Shown here: piece after piece, positions 19,801 through 28,093 of the stretch
Layout: each line of letters opens with the position of its first letter
How positions within the stretch are numbered: the first letter of the stretch is position 1
Assembly (NCBI GenBank): GCA_027314645.1
Contig: DAHVAL010000004.1
Coordinates: forward strand, 52,737 to 116,736
Reading direction: 5' to 3'
From: Nitrospirota bacterium
GTDB taxonomy: Bacteria > Nitrospirota > Leptospirillia > Leptospirillales > Leptospirillaceae
DNA: 64,000 nucleotides
The notes under the pieces: generated by a model
Told to the model about the DNA's origin: nothing
Database searches by the model: none
Seen by the model: only the letters and a program-made list of their open reading frames with translations
Position numbers and translations under genes: made by a program

Positions 19801-19980
19801 CCCCGGATCGGTAAAGGTGGCGGTCACCAGCGGGAAACGGACCCTCGGAAAAAGATCCACCCCCAGGTCCAGGTAGGAATACACCCCAAACGCGCAGAAC
19901 ACTGTCAGCAAGGCCAGAACAAGCCATGGCCTTTTGAGTGCATAGTGCGTCAGGACCAGCGTCTCCCGCCGCTCGGACAA
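16864..19980 (-). CDS. RND-family efflux permease (HAE1/AcrB type)
   Basis: Inner-membrane proton-driven transporter of 1038 residues. The order is the RND one: first membrane helix (about 16-35), large periplasmic loop, helices 2-6 beginning near 350, helix 7, second periplasmic loop, and helices 8-12. The proton-relay acids D417/D418 are in ILIDDAIVVLENI, and the Lys partner is in GLVTKNAILLVDYAN. Translation probably starts at a TTG (19980) with GAGG seven bases upstream; no suitable ATG lies nearby. There is no adaptor (membrane-fusion) or outer-membrane channel gene beside it, so partners must lie elsewhere. Substrate unknown: drugs, solvents or lipids are all possible. Confidence 0.9.
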   Translation of the reverse strand: MSERRETLVLTHYALKRPWLVLALLTVFCAFGVYSYLDLGVDLFPRVRFPLVTATFTDPGESPEGIIEKIVVPVESSLESLPGIKHVHSTVVPGAAVITAVFKEDSLSGQPERDVRKAVNSLSGILPKGIAPPQIHRKDLTRSPLMWIILPLPEKTSSMKDEEVQQFVFREFLPRIRRVRGIQSVHVVAPPPVVMHVYLSAKKMAAFGLSPDSVSLQLRERSREYPAGALSSNDTSLTLGVRGNPLAKTGLESFHVLLPSGRTAPLSSIARISEGPANSSTIFRFEGKPAIALKLYPVPGSNMIRLSGRIRSLLTGLEKGTGPSVSVPSDFHPTIRMDRSKPIGQNNKELLETLMIGAALAVLVILVFLGNFRETGVAALAIPASVLLTFPFLHFFRFTLNNLTMLGLSLVVGILIDDAIVVLENIHRHRSLGQSPLLAARRGVGEIGRAVLATTFSIVAVFAPMAMMHGVLGEFFREFGWTVSFAVLASLLISLTVSPSLTVLGAEGRTQEQRHLFAFAGGWGGSVKSFYRYTLEHALHHPVLVTVCCLLLLGGTLAMGKTLGWNLIPGEDQNAFTVHLRLDGSPSLARTDRTASDIASRIMALPGVRSLFQQVGGTQGVPPSEGYLYVSLSDRSERTEPDTEIMEKTRAILAGFPALKGSVDALSPLGGTGASTPFACFLMGGDPKVLASLSEKLQEAMRKIPGVRDVNSSRAGSLKIIMVRPKPSNPPEWGISSGRIAQWISQMSTSYSAGLVETSHGWRSLVVSVDPLNVASLPAISDLPFPIGPGKILPLSTIATIDREMADQRMSRDDRRPSITITANLHGSTSLGEVMKKVNEWAKANLVSPYRIRYAGNSDVLNDARGQIAMAVTVGIFVVYGLLSFLFGSLILPFVIMISIPFSLVGAILGLWISGVSVNMMGAIGLIILFGLVTKNAILLVDYANTLIRRGRSVREAVLESAAVRLRPIAMTTLAMVFGMAPMAVGWGAGGQVRQSMAVVVIGGLISSMFFTLFLVPVVYERLSLVRRPMGREEENPS

Positions 19981-20143
19981 TCGTCAACCTCATGATCTGT
20001 GAATATTGGATTTTTTTCCCAAATTTACAAAACAATTGAGAGTACCTGAACACCGAGGGGCATGACAAGAGCGCTTCAATCGGATACCATGAATCGAGAG
20101 GCGCCGTGAGGAGGTTCCGGCGGGGTCAATTTCGGAGGTTATG

Positions 20144-20665
20144 ATGTCGTTCCTTAGAGTCGGATTGGTCCGAAGCATGTCGTTTTGGGGAGCCGCCTTA
20201 ACTATGGCAGCGGTAGTCTCCTTGACGTCCTGCGACTGGTTTCTCTCCTTTCCCAAGGCAGGGAGCCGGGCCCCTATCAGCCACAACCCCGTCCTCCAGG
20301 TCGGAGAACGGTTCGGCGATATTTGCACCATGAATGTCCCGGACCACCTCCATCGGGAAAGTTTTTCCCACGCCATTTACCATCACCGCCCGATCCTTGT
20401 ATTTTTTGGGGCTCCCATCCACTGTACTCCGTGTGTCCATGAAGACAGAGTTGTTCAGGGGCTCCAAGGGACCTACCACGAAGACATGGCCTTCATCCAC
20501 ATCGATGACTACGAGGATGATGAACAAAAAGTGGTCCGGGAATGGCGCGTTCACGGGGAACCGTGGGTCGCGGTCATCGACCAGGAGGGGGTCATTCGAA
20601 ATGTTATTCCGGGAGACGCAAATTATTATTCTCTGAACCGAATGATCAAAGGAGTTCTTCGGTAG
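20144..20665 (+). CDS. Thioredoxin-like lipoprotein
   Basis: 173-residue protein with a lipoprotein signal (VVSLTSC, C30) and a thioredoxin-like domain holding C94-T-P-C97 after ILVFFGAPIH. The later GEPWVAVIDQEGV matches the beta strand after the active site, although the usual cis-Pro is not obvious. GGAGG lies five bases before the second of two consecutive ATGs. Probably an envelope thiol-disulphide reductase or a cytochrome-maturation or peroxide-defence protein; the specific substrate is unknown. The end overlaps the convergent cca gene by 20 bases. Confidence 0.75.
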   Translation: MSFLRVGLVRSMSFWGAALTMAAVVSLTSCDWFLSFPKAGSRAPISHNPVLQVGERFGDICTMNVPDHLHRESFSHAIYHHRPILVFFGAPIHCTPCVHEDRVVQGLQGTYHEDMAFIHIDDYEDDEQKVVREWRVHGEPWVAVIDQEGVIRNVIPGDANYYSLNRMIKGVLR

Positions 20666-21965
20666 CTTTTTTCCCGAGCCATACTCTTGCCTGACCGGGT
20701 TGGGTCAGGACCCCGGTCCGCTGAAGCACCCTTAGCTCGGCGAGGATCATCCCCCGTCTGGCCGGCGGGATGTCGGGGTATTTTAGAAGCTCTTCCCCTC
20801 CAAGCAAGGGGGGCGTCCACCGGTCACGGACAATGTAGTCCTTCCAGAATGTGAGATCTTCCTCCCGGGCGATCAGCAGGAGAAGAAGGACACGCGGGAG
20901 GTCGAGTCTGTCGGCGAGGGCCTGCATCCTTCCCGGCTCCCTCCCCGAGGCCTTCTCGAACCCCTCATAGAATCCTTCGAAAGGCCACCCATCTTTCTCG
21001 AACAGCACCTGATGAAGACGCTCCCGCATTTTTTCCCCGAGGCCCAGGCGCGCCATCAGGGTCCGGACCCCATTCCGGGGAATCCCGAAAAACAGGGCAA
21101 GATAAAACATATCGCGATCGAGAACCTCTCCCGAGGCAACACCCTGATTGAAGCCTCGCAACGCATTCCGGATCCCCATCCAACGCCGGATCCGAAGTCT
21201 CCTGACCGAAGAGAGCACGGATGAACCCCCGAGGGAGCGGATGATCCCGGCATCGAACAGACGCTCCAGAACTTCCAACGGGTCGGGCTCATCAAGAAGC
21301 CGGTCCATTTCTCGATAGACCCTCGCTCCTCCCACACACTCCCAAAGATCCGGCAGAAGGACGGCGGACTCGACGGATTTCTTGAGCGGTTCGCTGCTCT
21401 TTAGTCCCAAGCGGACGGACAGACGGGCCCACCGAAACAGACGGGTCGGATCTTCACGAAAAGTTCCGGGTTTGACGGGATGTACGACGCCCTCCCGAAG
21501 ATCCCGAAGTCCGTGGTGCGGATCCCTCATCCCCACGATTTGCTTTTTGGCCGTCGACCATTCAAGAAAAATGGCATTCATGGTAAAATCCCTGCGAATC
21601 GCATCGTCTTCAAGGCTTCCGGCGGCCACATGCGGAAGCTCCCCCGGACGTTCGTACCATTCCCGCCGAAATCGTGACATATCGATGCGAAGCGGCCACC
21701 CCCCGTCGCTTGGGACCAAGATTCTGGCCGTCAGAAACCCTTGTTCCACCCGAAGGTCCGCCTTGAAGGACGCCGCCACGGATCTGGCCCATGGATCGAG
21801 GTCTCCGTCGATCACTAGATCGATGTCTGGCCCGAGGGCTCTTGGTCCAAGCAAGAGGAGATCCCTGACCCACCCTCCGACAATATAGAAATTCTCTTTC
21901 GGGGGGGCGGGAACGCGGGAAAGGATTTGACGCCAGGGATGACCAGGGTCCGGAAGACGGAACAC
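20646..21965 (-). CDS. cca: CCA tRNA nucleotidyltransferase / poly(A) polymerase family
   Basis: Class II nucleotidyltransferase that adds or repairs the CCA 3' end of tRNAs. The signatures GGWVRDLLL, the DIDLVIDG metal-binding pair, RRDFTMNAIF and the DPTRLFRWARL segment appear in order. A GTG start at 21965 has AAGGAGCGGAG directly upstream and gives 439 residues; a TTG 51 bases further upstream lacks such a site. It could instead be a poly(A) polymerase of the same family. Convergent with the thioredoxin-like gene. Confidence 0.88.
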   Translation of the reverse strand: MFRLPDPGHPWRQILSRVPAPPKENFYIVGGWVRDLLLLGPRALGPDIDLVIDGDLDPWARSVAASFKADLRVEQGFLTARILVPSDGGWPLRIDMSRFRREWYERPGELPHVAAGSLEDDAIRRDFTMNAIFLEWSTAKKQIVGMRDPHHGLRDLREGVVHPVKPGTFREDPTRLFRWARLSVRLGLKSSEPLKKSVESAVLLPDLWECVGGARVYREMDRLLDEPDPLEVLERLFDAGIIRSLGGSSVLSSVRRLRIRRWMGIRNALRGFNQGVASGEVLDRDMFYLALFFGIPRNGVRTLMARLGLGEKMRERLHQVLFEKDGWPFEGFYEGFEKASGREPGRMQALADRLDLPRVLLLLLIAREEDLTFWKDYIVRDRWTPPLLGGEELLKYPDIPPARRGMILAELRVLQRTGVLTQPGQARVWLGKKATEELL

Positions 21966-22106
21966 CTCCGCTCCTTCGCAGGAAAAATTCACCGGTGTGA
22001 GCTTGTGTGGATCCAAGCATATTCAGCTACAACTGTGATACCATCTTTATCCAAAAGAGACAAACGTCGGGCAATGAAATGCCTGCCAGGTTCAAGGGGG
22101 ACCGGT

Positions 22107-23804
22107 ATGCCGAAGACTGATCCTCTTCCGCTTCCCGCAGAAGAAGCCTACAAGAAAATTCAAGAAGGTCGCTATCTGGAAGGGTTGGCGTTGCTTGCGC
22201 CAATAAATTCCGGAAATCCTCTCCAGGTCGACAGTCGCATCGAAACACTGCGTGGACAGGCTCTCGAATCACTCGGCCGTCTTTCTGAGGCGGAGGCGGC
22301 CTATTGGAAGGCCCTTTCGACGGAGAAGGGCGGATCGTCCAAGCCTTATCTGATGCTCGGTCTGTTAAAGGATCGAATGGAGGACAGGGAAAAAGGGATC
22401 TGGGTTCTGGAGGAAGGCCTGAAACTCTATCCGAATGATGTCGATCTTTTGCGTGAGGCCGGCATTCTCTACGGGTTGACGGGACAATGGCACAGGGCTC
22501 TTCCTTACATCCTTGAGGCCTACAGGAGGAATCCGGAGAATCCTGAAAACATCATGGCCTTTGGGCCGGTTGTCGATCGATTGGAACTTGTTGAGCTTTA
22601 TGGGGAAATGCATCGGGCGTTCACGCGTTTGCTTGAAAAAAACCCAGGGAATCCGGATATTCAGGACTGGTATGGCAGGGCCTTGGAGAGAATCGAAAAG
22701 TCCGGACAGGCCCTCAAGTTCTTTCAAAAACTCCTCAGAAAATCCCCGCGGGACACACGGCTCCTCTCCCATGTGGCACGCCTCTCGCGAAACACAAACC
22801 AAACCGCGCGCGCCTTGGATACCTATCGTCTCCTTTCGGAGGAAACCGGCGAAACAGTGGACATTCTCCTCTCAATGGCCGAAACCCAAAAGATGGCGGG
22901 GAAACCGCTCTCGGCACTCTCTCTTATAAGGCAAGTCCTGGCGATCGAGCCGGACAACATGGAGGCCCGCCTTCTGCTCGCGCTGGCGCTCATCGATCAA
23001 GGGGATTTCGAAAAAGCGGAAGGGGCGCTTCAGGACATACATGTCGCGGCGGCCCATTATCAACTCGGGGAACTTTTCTTCCGGAAGAAGCATTTTATCC
23101 GCGCGGCCGGAGCCTTCGCCCGAGGATTCGCACTCCGCCCCGATCCCTATTATGCCGCGAATCTTCTCAAGCTTCTTCTCGAAGAAAACGAGGACCTCCT
23201 TTTTCTTGAAACGCTCGCCACGCTCAGGATCCTGTTTCCACGGACAAAGGTCTCGGTCTTCCTCCTCAAAAGCGCGAAGGAGCATTTCTCTCCATTGATG
23301 ACCAATTCCAGTATCCCGATCAATAACCCCGACAGACTCGCTCTCGCAGGTCTGGCCGAGGCCTTTCTTCCGGGCGGCAACCGGAAGAGAGCCTATCAGC
23401 TCCTGGAGCAGGCCGTCACCGTAGACCCCATGAGCGAAATTCTATTTTGGACCCTTGCGATGTTTGACGAAGACGCCGAGCGATGGGACTCTGCGGTCAA
23501 TTGGTACAAGAAAGTGAAACGATTTTCGAGAGAGCCCGTGACCCTCCTCCATAGGATCGCGGAAAACCAGCACAACGCCGATTCCTGGATGGACCCGTGG
23601 CCCCTTCTGAAGGAATTTAGCGATATTTACGGTCCGCGACCGGGATTTTTCCGAGTGCTTTTTGCCGTCTTGGCGCGATCGGGGGGAGAGGTTCCCCGGG
23701 AGATCTTGGAACGAGGAATGCAGGCATTTCCGGAGGACCCCTCCTTTTTCACCCTCTACCGCAGCCTCGAGCCGGAGCGCTGGACAAAGCTGGTTCAATT
23801 ATAG
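22107..23804 (+). CDS. Large tetratricopeptide-repeat protein
   Basis: 565 residues, soluble, without a clear signal peptide or membrane segment. It is built almost entirely from about twelve degenerate tetratricopeptide repeats (for example EAAYWKALSTEKGGSSKPYL and PLSALSLIRQVLAIEPDNME). Start at 22107 behind AAGGGGGAC; longer upstream extensions look non-coding. Such solenoids scaffold complexes or bind partner peptides. No partner is encoded beside it. The last six bases overlap the end of the convergent ppx. Confidence 0.78.
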   Translation: MPKTDPLPLPAEEAYKKIQEGRYLEGLALLAPINSGNPLQVDSRIETLRGQALESLGRLSEAEAAYWKALSTEKGGSSKPYLMLGLLKDRMEDREKGIWVLEEGLKLYPNDVDLLREAGILYGLTGQWHRALPYILEAYRRNPENPENIMAFGPVVDRLELVELYGEMHRAFTRLLEKNPGNPDIQDWYGRALERIEKSGQALKFFQKLLRKSPRDTRLLSHVARLSRNTNQTARALDTYRLLSEETGETVDILLSMAETQKMAGKPLSALSLIRQVLAIEPDNMEARLLLALALIDQGDFEKAEGALQDIHVAAAHYQLGELFFRKKHFIRAAGAFARGFALRPDPYYAANLLKLLLEENEDLLFLETLATLRILFPRTKVSVFLLKSAKEHFSPLMTNSSIPINNPDRLALAGLAEAFLPGGNRKRAYQLLEQAVTVDPMSEILFWTLAMFDEDAERWDSAVNWYKKVKRFSREPVTLLHRIAENQHNADSWMDPWPLLKEFSDIYGPRPGFFRVLFAVLARSGGEVPREILERGMQAFPEDPSFFTLYRSLEPERWTKLVQL

Positions 23805-24758
23805 GAGGCTTGAGCTTCCCCCGTCGCCCAAATCGAGCACGACGCCCTCCCTAAGGCCATACGCCGAGACGACCAACCCGGCCTGATTGACAAAATCGAG
23901 AAGGGCAAGAAGGATCAATGTTCCGGCCAGGATGATGTCTTCCCTCCCTCGCTCGACTCCCGGAAGAAGGAGCCGATCCTTTGCTTTCATCGGGCGGATC
24001 TCGCAGAAGAGCTTGTCCACTTCCTGACGCATCAATCCCTGGCCATGAACGATGGCAGGATCATACCGGACGATTTTTCGGACCATTGCGAGAATCGTGG
24101 TGACCGAGCCTGCCGTGCCGACAGGGGTCACCCCCGCGGTGAGATAGGGTTGAAGAATGGTGACGACCTCCTTGAAGCGCTCTGTGAGATAATGGCGAAC
24201 CTGGACAATTTCTGAATCTGTGGGCGGATCGCTCCGAAACCACCCTTCCGTCAGGGTGACGACCCCGATCTCTACCGAGAAGGCTTTCCAAAACTTCATG
24301 GTGGTCTCCCCGACGATCAGTTCGCTCGATCCCCCGCCGATATCGATCACGAGAAAGGGTCCCCGAATCTCGTCCAACCCCAGAAGGGCTCCCCGATAGG
24401 TCAACGCCGCCTCATCCTCGCCGGAAATCACCTTTACCGAAACACCAATCTCCTGTTGGAAGCGGGACAGAACCTCTTCCCGGTTCGAGGCCTGTCGAAG
24501 CGCGGAAGTCCCGATATAGCAAATGCGATCGGGTGCGTAAGAACGGATGTGACCCGCATATTCGGACAACACCGCGATGGTCCGGTCCACTGCCGACCGG
24601 GAAATCTGTCCATTCTCCGCCAAGCCCTCGCCCAGTCGGGTGATTCGGCCGTCTTGAAGAAGAACGCTTTCGATCCGGAGCCCGTTCGCCACTGCGATCA
24701 CAAGCCGGACGGAATTTGTCCCGATATCCACCACGGCGATCCGCCTAAGACGGTTCAT
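23799..24758 (-). CDS. ppx: Ppx/GppA-family exopolyphosphatase
   Basis: 319-residue member of the sugar-kinase/Hsp70 actin-fold phosphatases that degrade polyphosphate and/or pppGpp. Visible motifs are the N-terminal phosphate loop VVDIGTNSVRLVI, GTSALRQASNR, ISGEDEAALTYRG and FLVIDIGGGSSELIVG. The length matches the short, ppx-gppA-like form without the extra C-terminal HD domain. GGAGGGTCA precedes the ATG, which overlaps the upstream stop by four bases. Phosphate storage and the stringent response are the likely roles. Confidence 0.92.
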   Translation of the reverse strand: MNRLRRIAVVDIGTNSVRLVIAVANGLRIESVLLQDGRITRLGEGLAENGQISRSAVDRTIAVLSEYAGHIRSYAPDRICYIGTSALRQASNREEVLSRFQQEIGVSVKVISGEDEAALTYRGALLGLDEIRGPFLVIDIGGGSSELIVGETTMKFWKAFSVEIGVVTLTEGWFRSDPPTDSEIVQVRHYLTERFKEVVTILQPYLTAGVTPVGTAGSVTTILAMVRKIVRYDPAIVHGQGLMRQEVDKLFCEIRPMKAKDRLLLPGVERGREDIILAGTLILLALLDFVNQAGLVVSAYGLREGVVLDLGDGGSSSLL

Positions 24759-25105
24759 TGACCCTCCCCATCCCGATTATCGGCCCCCTTTTTGCCCTGC
24801 CCCTTAAACCAACCCAGCCCTTTCCGCTCTTCCGAAAGACGCGCGAGTTCCGTACGCATCAAGTCGAGCAGTGTGAGATCCCCTTCCTTCAGGGCGCCCT
24901 CCTGATGATGAGAATAAATGAAGTCCCCCAGGTTCCGATATCCCTCCTCGATATATCGGTCCAAAATCCGGAGCCTCATTCCTCGTTTAAGAAAGTCGTC
25001 GAGGTAAAAAATCCGCATGGCGCTTCTTCCAAGGATGCGCCGCATTCGCCGAAATCCCCGCGTCATCCCCCGGCGATAACTTTTGGGGACTTTCCCCCTT
25101 CTCAC
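24755..25105 (-). CDS. Small basic hypothetical protein between recG and ppx
   Basis: 116 residues, rich in Arg and Lys at the N-terminus (RRGMTRGFRRMRRILGR), with an amphipathic middle (RIFYLDDFLKRGMRLRILDRYIEEGYRNLGDFIYSHH). A GTG start at 25105 overlaps the recG stop by four bases, and the stop overlaps the ppx start by four bases, so translation is coupled on both sides. I do not recognise a family. Confidence 0.6.
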   Translation of the reverse strand: MRRGKVPKSYRRGMTRGFRRMRRILGRSAMRIFYLDDFLKRGMRLRILDRYIEEGYRNLGDFIYSHHQEGALKEGDLTLLDLMRTELARLSEERKGLGWFKGQGKKGADNRDGEGQ

Positions 25106-27303
25106 CTGATCGACAGCCAATTGTCCACCTCACTGTAGCGGAGCCGGATAAACTGCTCCAGACATGACAGGTTCCACACATCTTCCGGGTGTTGCGGGGA
25201 GTCTCCGAGAGAGCGGGCGGCCGCCTCCCTGGCCCGGACAAGCGTCTCGACGTCCCGCACGAGATCCGCAACGCAAAACATCGGAAGGCCCGACTGTTTT
25301 ACGCCCAAGAACTCTCCCGGCCCCCGCATCCGAAGATCTTCTTCCGCCACCCGAAATCCATCCGCAAAGGACTCGAGGACCTCAAGCCGCATCCGTCCTT
25401 CCGGACTGATCGCAGGACCAGGGACAAGATAGAAGGTCCCGGGGAGACTGCCGCGACCGATTCGGCCGCGCAACTGGTGCAGCTGGGCCAACCCGAATCG
25501 TTCGGCATTCTCAACCACCATCACCGTGGCATTGGGAATGTCCACACCCACCTCGATGACCGTCGTCGCGACGAGAACAGAGAGTTCTCGGCGCCTAAAT
25601 GCCTCCATGACGGCCTCCTTCTCCTCCCCTTCCATGCGTCCTGTCACGAGCCCCACGCGATGTCCGGGGAAAAGAGTCGACAGGAAGGCGTAGGTATCCG
25701 AGGCGTTTTTTGCCTCCACAGCCTCCGATTCCTCAATCAATGGAAGAACGACGAAGACCTGTTCGCCCTTCTCGAGGACCGGGTCGATTCTGGATCGCCA
25801 GAAGTCCTCGCCGGCATTCTTCACCACCCGCGTCGTAATCGTCTGGCGTCCCGGCGGAAGTTCATCAAGAACGGAAAGCTCAAGATCGCCGTAATAGGAC
25901 AGGGCCAAAGACCGTGGAATCGGCGTCGCGGTCATGACAAGAATATCGGGATTGACCCCCTTCGTCGATAGGGCCCGACGCTGGGCCACGCCAAATTTGT
26001 GCTGCTCGTCGATCACGATCATCCCAAGAGAGTGAAAGGGAACGCCTTCTTCAAGAAGGGCGTGAGTCCCCACCACAAGAGCATGCTCCCCCGTGGCTAA
26101 TCCGGACAGCAAGGCCCGTCGTTCGGGGCCGCGAACCGATTGGGCGAGCAGAACGGGTTCGAACCGTTTGTCCCCGGTCATTTCCAAAACGCGCGTTAAC
26201 GTGCGGGCATGTTGTTGAGCCAGGATTTCCGTGGGGGCAAGAAATGCCGCCTGCCGGCCTTCCCGAAGCGCAAGGAGAATGGCGAAGGCGGCAACAAGCG
26301 TCTTTCCAGACCCGACATCCCCCAACAAAAATCGGTTCATCGGATGGGAGGAGAAAAGGTCGTGCAGGATTTCATTGCACGCCCGCTTTTGTGCGCCTGT
26401 CAAGGGAAAGGGAAGCCCGCTCTCGAATGTCTCAAGAGGAGATTCCCCCTTTTCCGAAATGGTCCATGAACGCCCCGAGACAAGAACGGATTTCTTCCGC
26501 ATCATCATGAGGGATTCCAGCAGGAAGAACTCCTCGAAGATGATCCTGGATCGGGGAGGATAATCGGGGGCGAGAAACTCCTCCATCGGACGGTCCGTAT
26601 CCTTTGGAAAATGCATCTCCACAATGGCGGGAAACCAGTCCATCACGCCGGCGTCCCGGCGAACCGCCGGAGGAAGAGGATCAAAGGATTCCCCCCACAG
26701 GGACCGCAAGACATCCCCCGCGAGGCGACGGAAGACGGAGGAGGACACCCCTTCATTCTCGCGGTACACCGGAACGATCCGTCCCACATGATAGGACTTC
26801 CGAAATCCCTCTTCGGGATCGATGACCTCCGTCATTGGCGAGCGGAGCACCAAGGAACGCGCGTAGGAAGAGTATTCGACCTTTCCGAAGAAGAAGGCCT
26901 GGGTCCCCTCCGAAAGATGCTTCAGCAGATATTCCTGGCCGAACCAAACGACAGGGATCGACCCGGTATGGTCGAACACTTCGGCCTCGATAATCGGCGC
27001 CTTCAAACGGGGAACGACCTTCTTTCTGATTCGGCGGACCTCGGCGAGAAATCCCTGCTCCGTCCCTTCCGTCAACCCCGCGATTGTGATCCGCACACGA
27101 CGGTCCTCGTACCGGTACGGGAAGGTGTAGAGGAGGTCGAGGACGCTTCGGATCCCTCGTCGTTCGAGCCTTGCGAGCCGGCGAGGGCCGATCGACGGGA
27201 AGCGGTCCAACCCGGCGGTGAGTTTTAAAGGGCTTGTGAAGTTGCCGGACAAGGAAATCTCCGGATTGGGATTGAGGTGGTCGGCCGTTGTGGTCGTCGC
27301 CAT
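25102..27303 (-). CDS. recG: ATP-dependent DNA helicase RecG
   Basis: 733-residue superfamily 2 helicase that regresses stalled replication forks and migrates Holliday junctions. Order: a wedge/OB domain (about 40-240, with FPSIGPRRLARLERRGI), then helicase motifs I (FLLGDVGSGKTLVA), II (MIVIDEQHKFG), III (MTATPIPRSL), IV-VI (VLVATTVIEVGVDIPNA, HQLRGRIGRG), and a C-terminal RMRGPGEFLGVKQSG. Start at 27303 behind GAGG; a GTG 36 bases upstream lacks a ribosome site. Confidence 0.97.
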   Translation of the reverse strand: MATTTTADHLNPNPEISLSGNFTSPLKLTAGLDRFPSIGPRRLARLERRGIRSVLDLLYTFPYRYEDRRVRITIAGLTEGTEQGFLAEVRRIRKKVVPRLKAPIIEAEVFDHTGSIPVVWFGQEYLLKHLSEGTQAFFFGKVEYSSYARSLVLRSPMTEVIDPEEGFRKSYHVGRIVPVYRENEGVSSSVFRRLAGDVLRSLWGESFDPLPPAVRRDAGVMDWFPAIVEMHFPKDTDRPMEEFLAPDYPPRSRIIFEEFFLLESLMMMRKKSVLVSGRSWTISEKGESPLETFESGLPFPLTGAQKRACNEILHDLFSSHPMNRFLLGDVGSGKTLVAAFAILLALREGRQAAFLAPTEILAQQHARTLTRVLEMTGDKRFEPVLLAQSVRGPERRALLSGLATGEHALVVGTHALLEEGVPFHSLGMIVIDEQHKFGVAQRRALSTKGVNPDILVMTATPIPRSLALSYYGDLELSVLDELPPGRQTITTRVVKNAGEDFWRSRIDPVLEKGEQVFVVLPLIEESEAVEAKNASDTYAFLSTLFPGHRVGLVTGRMEGEEKEAVMEAFRRRELSVLVATTVIEVGVDIPNATVMVVENAERFGLAQLHQLRGRIGRGSLPGTFYLVPGPAISPEGRMRLEVLESFADGFRVAEEDLRMRGPGEFLGVKQSGLPMFCVADLVRDVETLVRAREAAARSLGDSPQHPEDVWNLSCLEQFIRLRYSEVDNWLSIR

Positions 27304-27346
27304 TATAACAGCCTCGACCGCCCTTGTCCGTTCCCTCACGCCAGGA

Positions 27347-27376
27347 TTGATTTGAGGTCTTGAAGTCGGGTAGAAT
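27347..27376 (+). promoter_or_regulatory. Probable promoter of rpmB
   Basis: TTGATT (27347-27352), an 18-base spacer and TAGAAT (27371-27376). The predicted start is about 36 bases before rpmB. It lies in the divergent recG/rpmB region. This is moderate evidence from motif matching only. Confidence 0.42.
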
Positions 27377-27418
27377 GAGCGCTTGTTGGATTAATGGACA
27401 TCTTTTGGGGGCATAAAA

Positions 27419-27610
27419 ATGGCGTCATGTTGCTTTGTATGTGGAAAGACGAAGGTGGTCGGCAATCAAGTGAGCCACTCCCACCGGGTCACAAAAAGGC
27501 TCTTCAAGCCGAACCTCCAGACAGTCCGGGCGATCGTCCAGGGACAGCCCCGGCGGATTCGTGTCTGCACCCGCTGCATCCGGAGCGGAAAGGTTCAAAA
27601 AGCCATCTAA
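27419..27610 (+). CDS. rpmB: 50S ribosomal protein L28
   Basis: 63-residue ribosomal protein beginning MASCCFVCGKTKVVGNQVSHSHRVTKR with the RRIRVCTRC signature near the end. It retains two CxxC pairs (CFVC and CTRC), so it is the zinc-binding form. GGGGG precedes the ATG. Monocistronic: a strong terminator follows. Confidence 0.98.
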   Translation: MASCCFVCGKTKVVGNQVSHSHRVTKRLFKPNLQTVRAIVQGQPRRIRVCTRCIRSGKVQKAI

Positions 27611-27622
27611 GACATTTCTTTG

Positions 27623-27664
27623 CTCCCTTCTGGCCCTCCATGTTTCCAGAAGGGAGTCTTTTCC
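27623..27664 (+). terminator. Rho-independent terminator after rpmB
   Basis: Perfect 11-bp stem: CTCCCTTCTGG (27623-27633) and CCAGAAGGGAG (27646-27656), with a 12-base loop, followed by TCTTTTCC. It may also serve the convergent ridA from the other side. Confidence 0.88.
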
Positions 27665-27670
27665 CTCACA

Positions 27671-28093
27671 TCAGTCAGTGTTTTTCTCCCTTTCTCCCTT
27701 CCAAGCGATTGCATCGACCTCAAGGGCCGCTCCCTTCGGCAAGCCTGCCACTTCGATGGTGACACGGGCGGGATAGGGGGGAGAAAAATAGGCGGCGCAA
27801 AGATCGTTCACCGTCTGAAACTCGGAAAGGTCGGTCAAATAAAGGGTCAGTTTGACGACATCGTTCAAACTGTACCCGGCTTGCCCGAGGATTTGCCCCA
27901 GGCGATCGAAAATGAGTCTCGCCTCAGCCCCGGTGCCTCCTTCAACGATCTTCCCCTCCGACCCAAGGGCGATTTGGCCAGAAAGAAAGAGCCAGCCTCC
28001 CGCTTCGACCCCCGGGCTGTAAGGCCCCACCGGGGGAGGTCCACCGGGAGGGCCCTCGACCGCCCTTCGGCCGTTTCCCGCATCAGAACGCAT
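27671..28093 (-). CDS. ridA: RidA-family enamine/imine deaminase
   Basis: 140 residues of the YjgF/YER057c/UK114 family, which removes reactive enamines made by PLP enzymes. Typical features are GPYSPGVEAGGWLFLSGQIAL, ARLIFDRLGQILGQAGYSLNDVVKLTLYLTDL, and PPYPARVTIEVAGLPKGAALEVDAIAW. The conserved Arg in the PARV segment, which contacts substrate carboxylate, is present. A Gly/Pro-rich 25-residue N-terminal stretch is longer than usual. The start overlaps the upstream small membrane protein by 11 bases. Confidence 0.92.
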   Translation of the reverse strand: MRSDAGNGRRAVEGPPGGPPPVGPYSPGVEAGGWLFLSGQIALGSEGKIVEGGTGAEARLIFDRLGQILGQAGYSLNDVVKLTLYLTDLSEFQTVNDLCAAYFSPPYPARVTIEVAGLPKGAALEVDAIAWKGEREKNTD

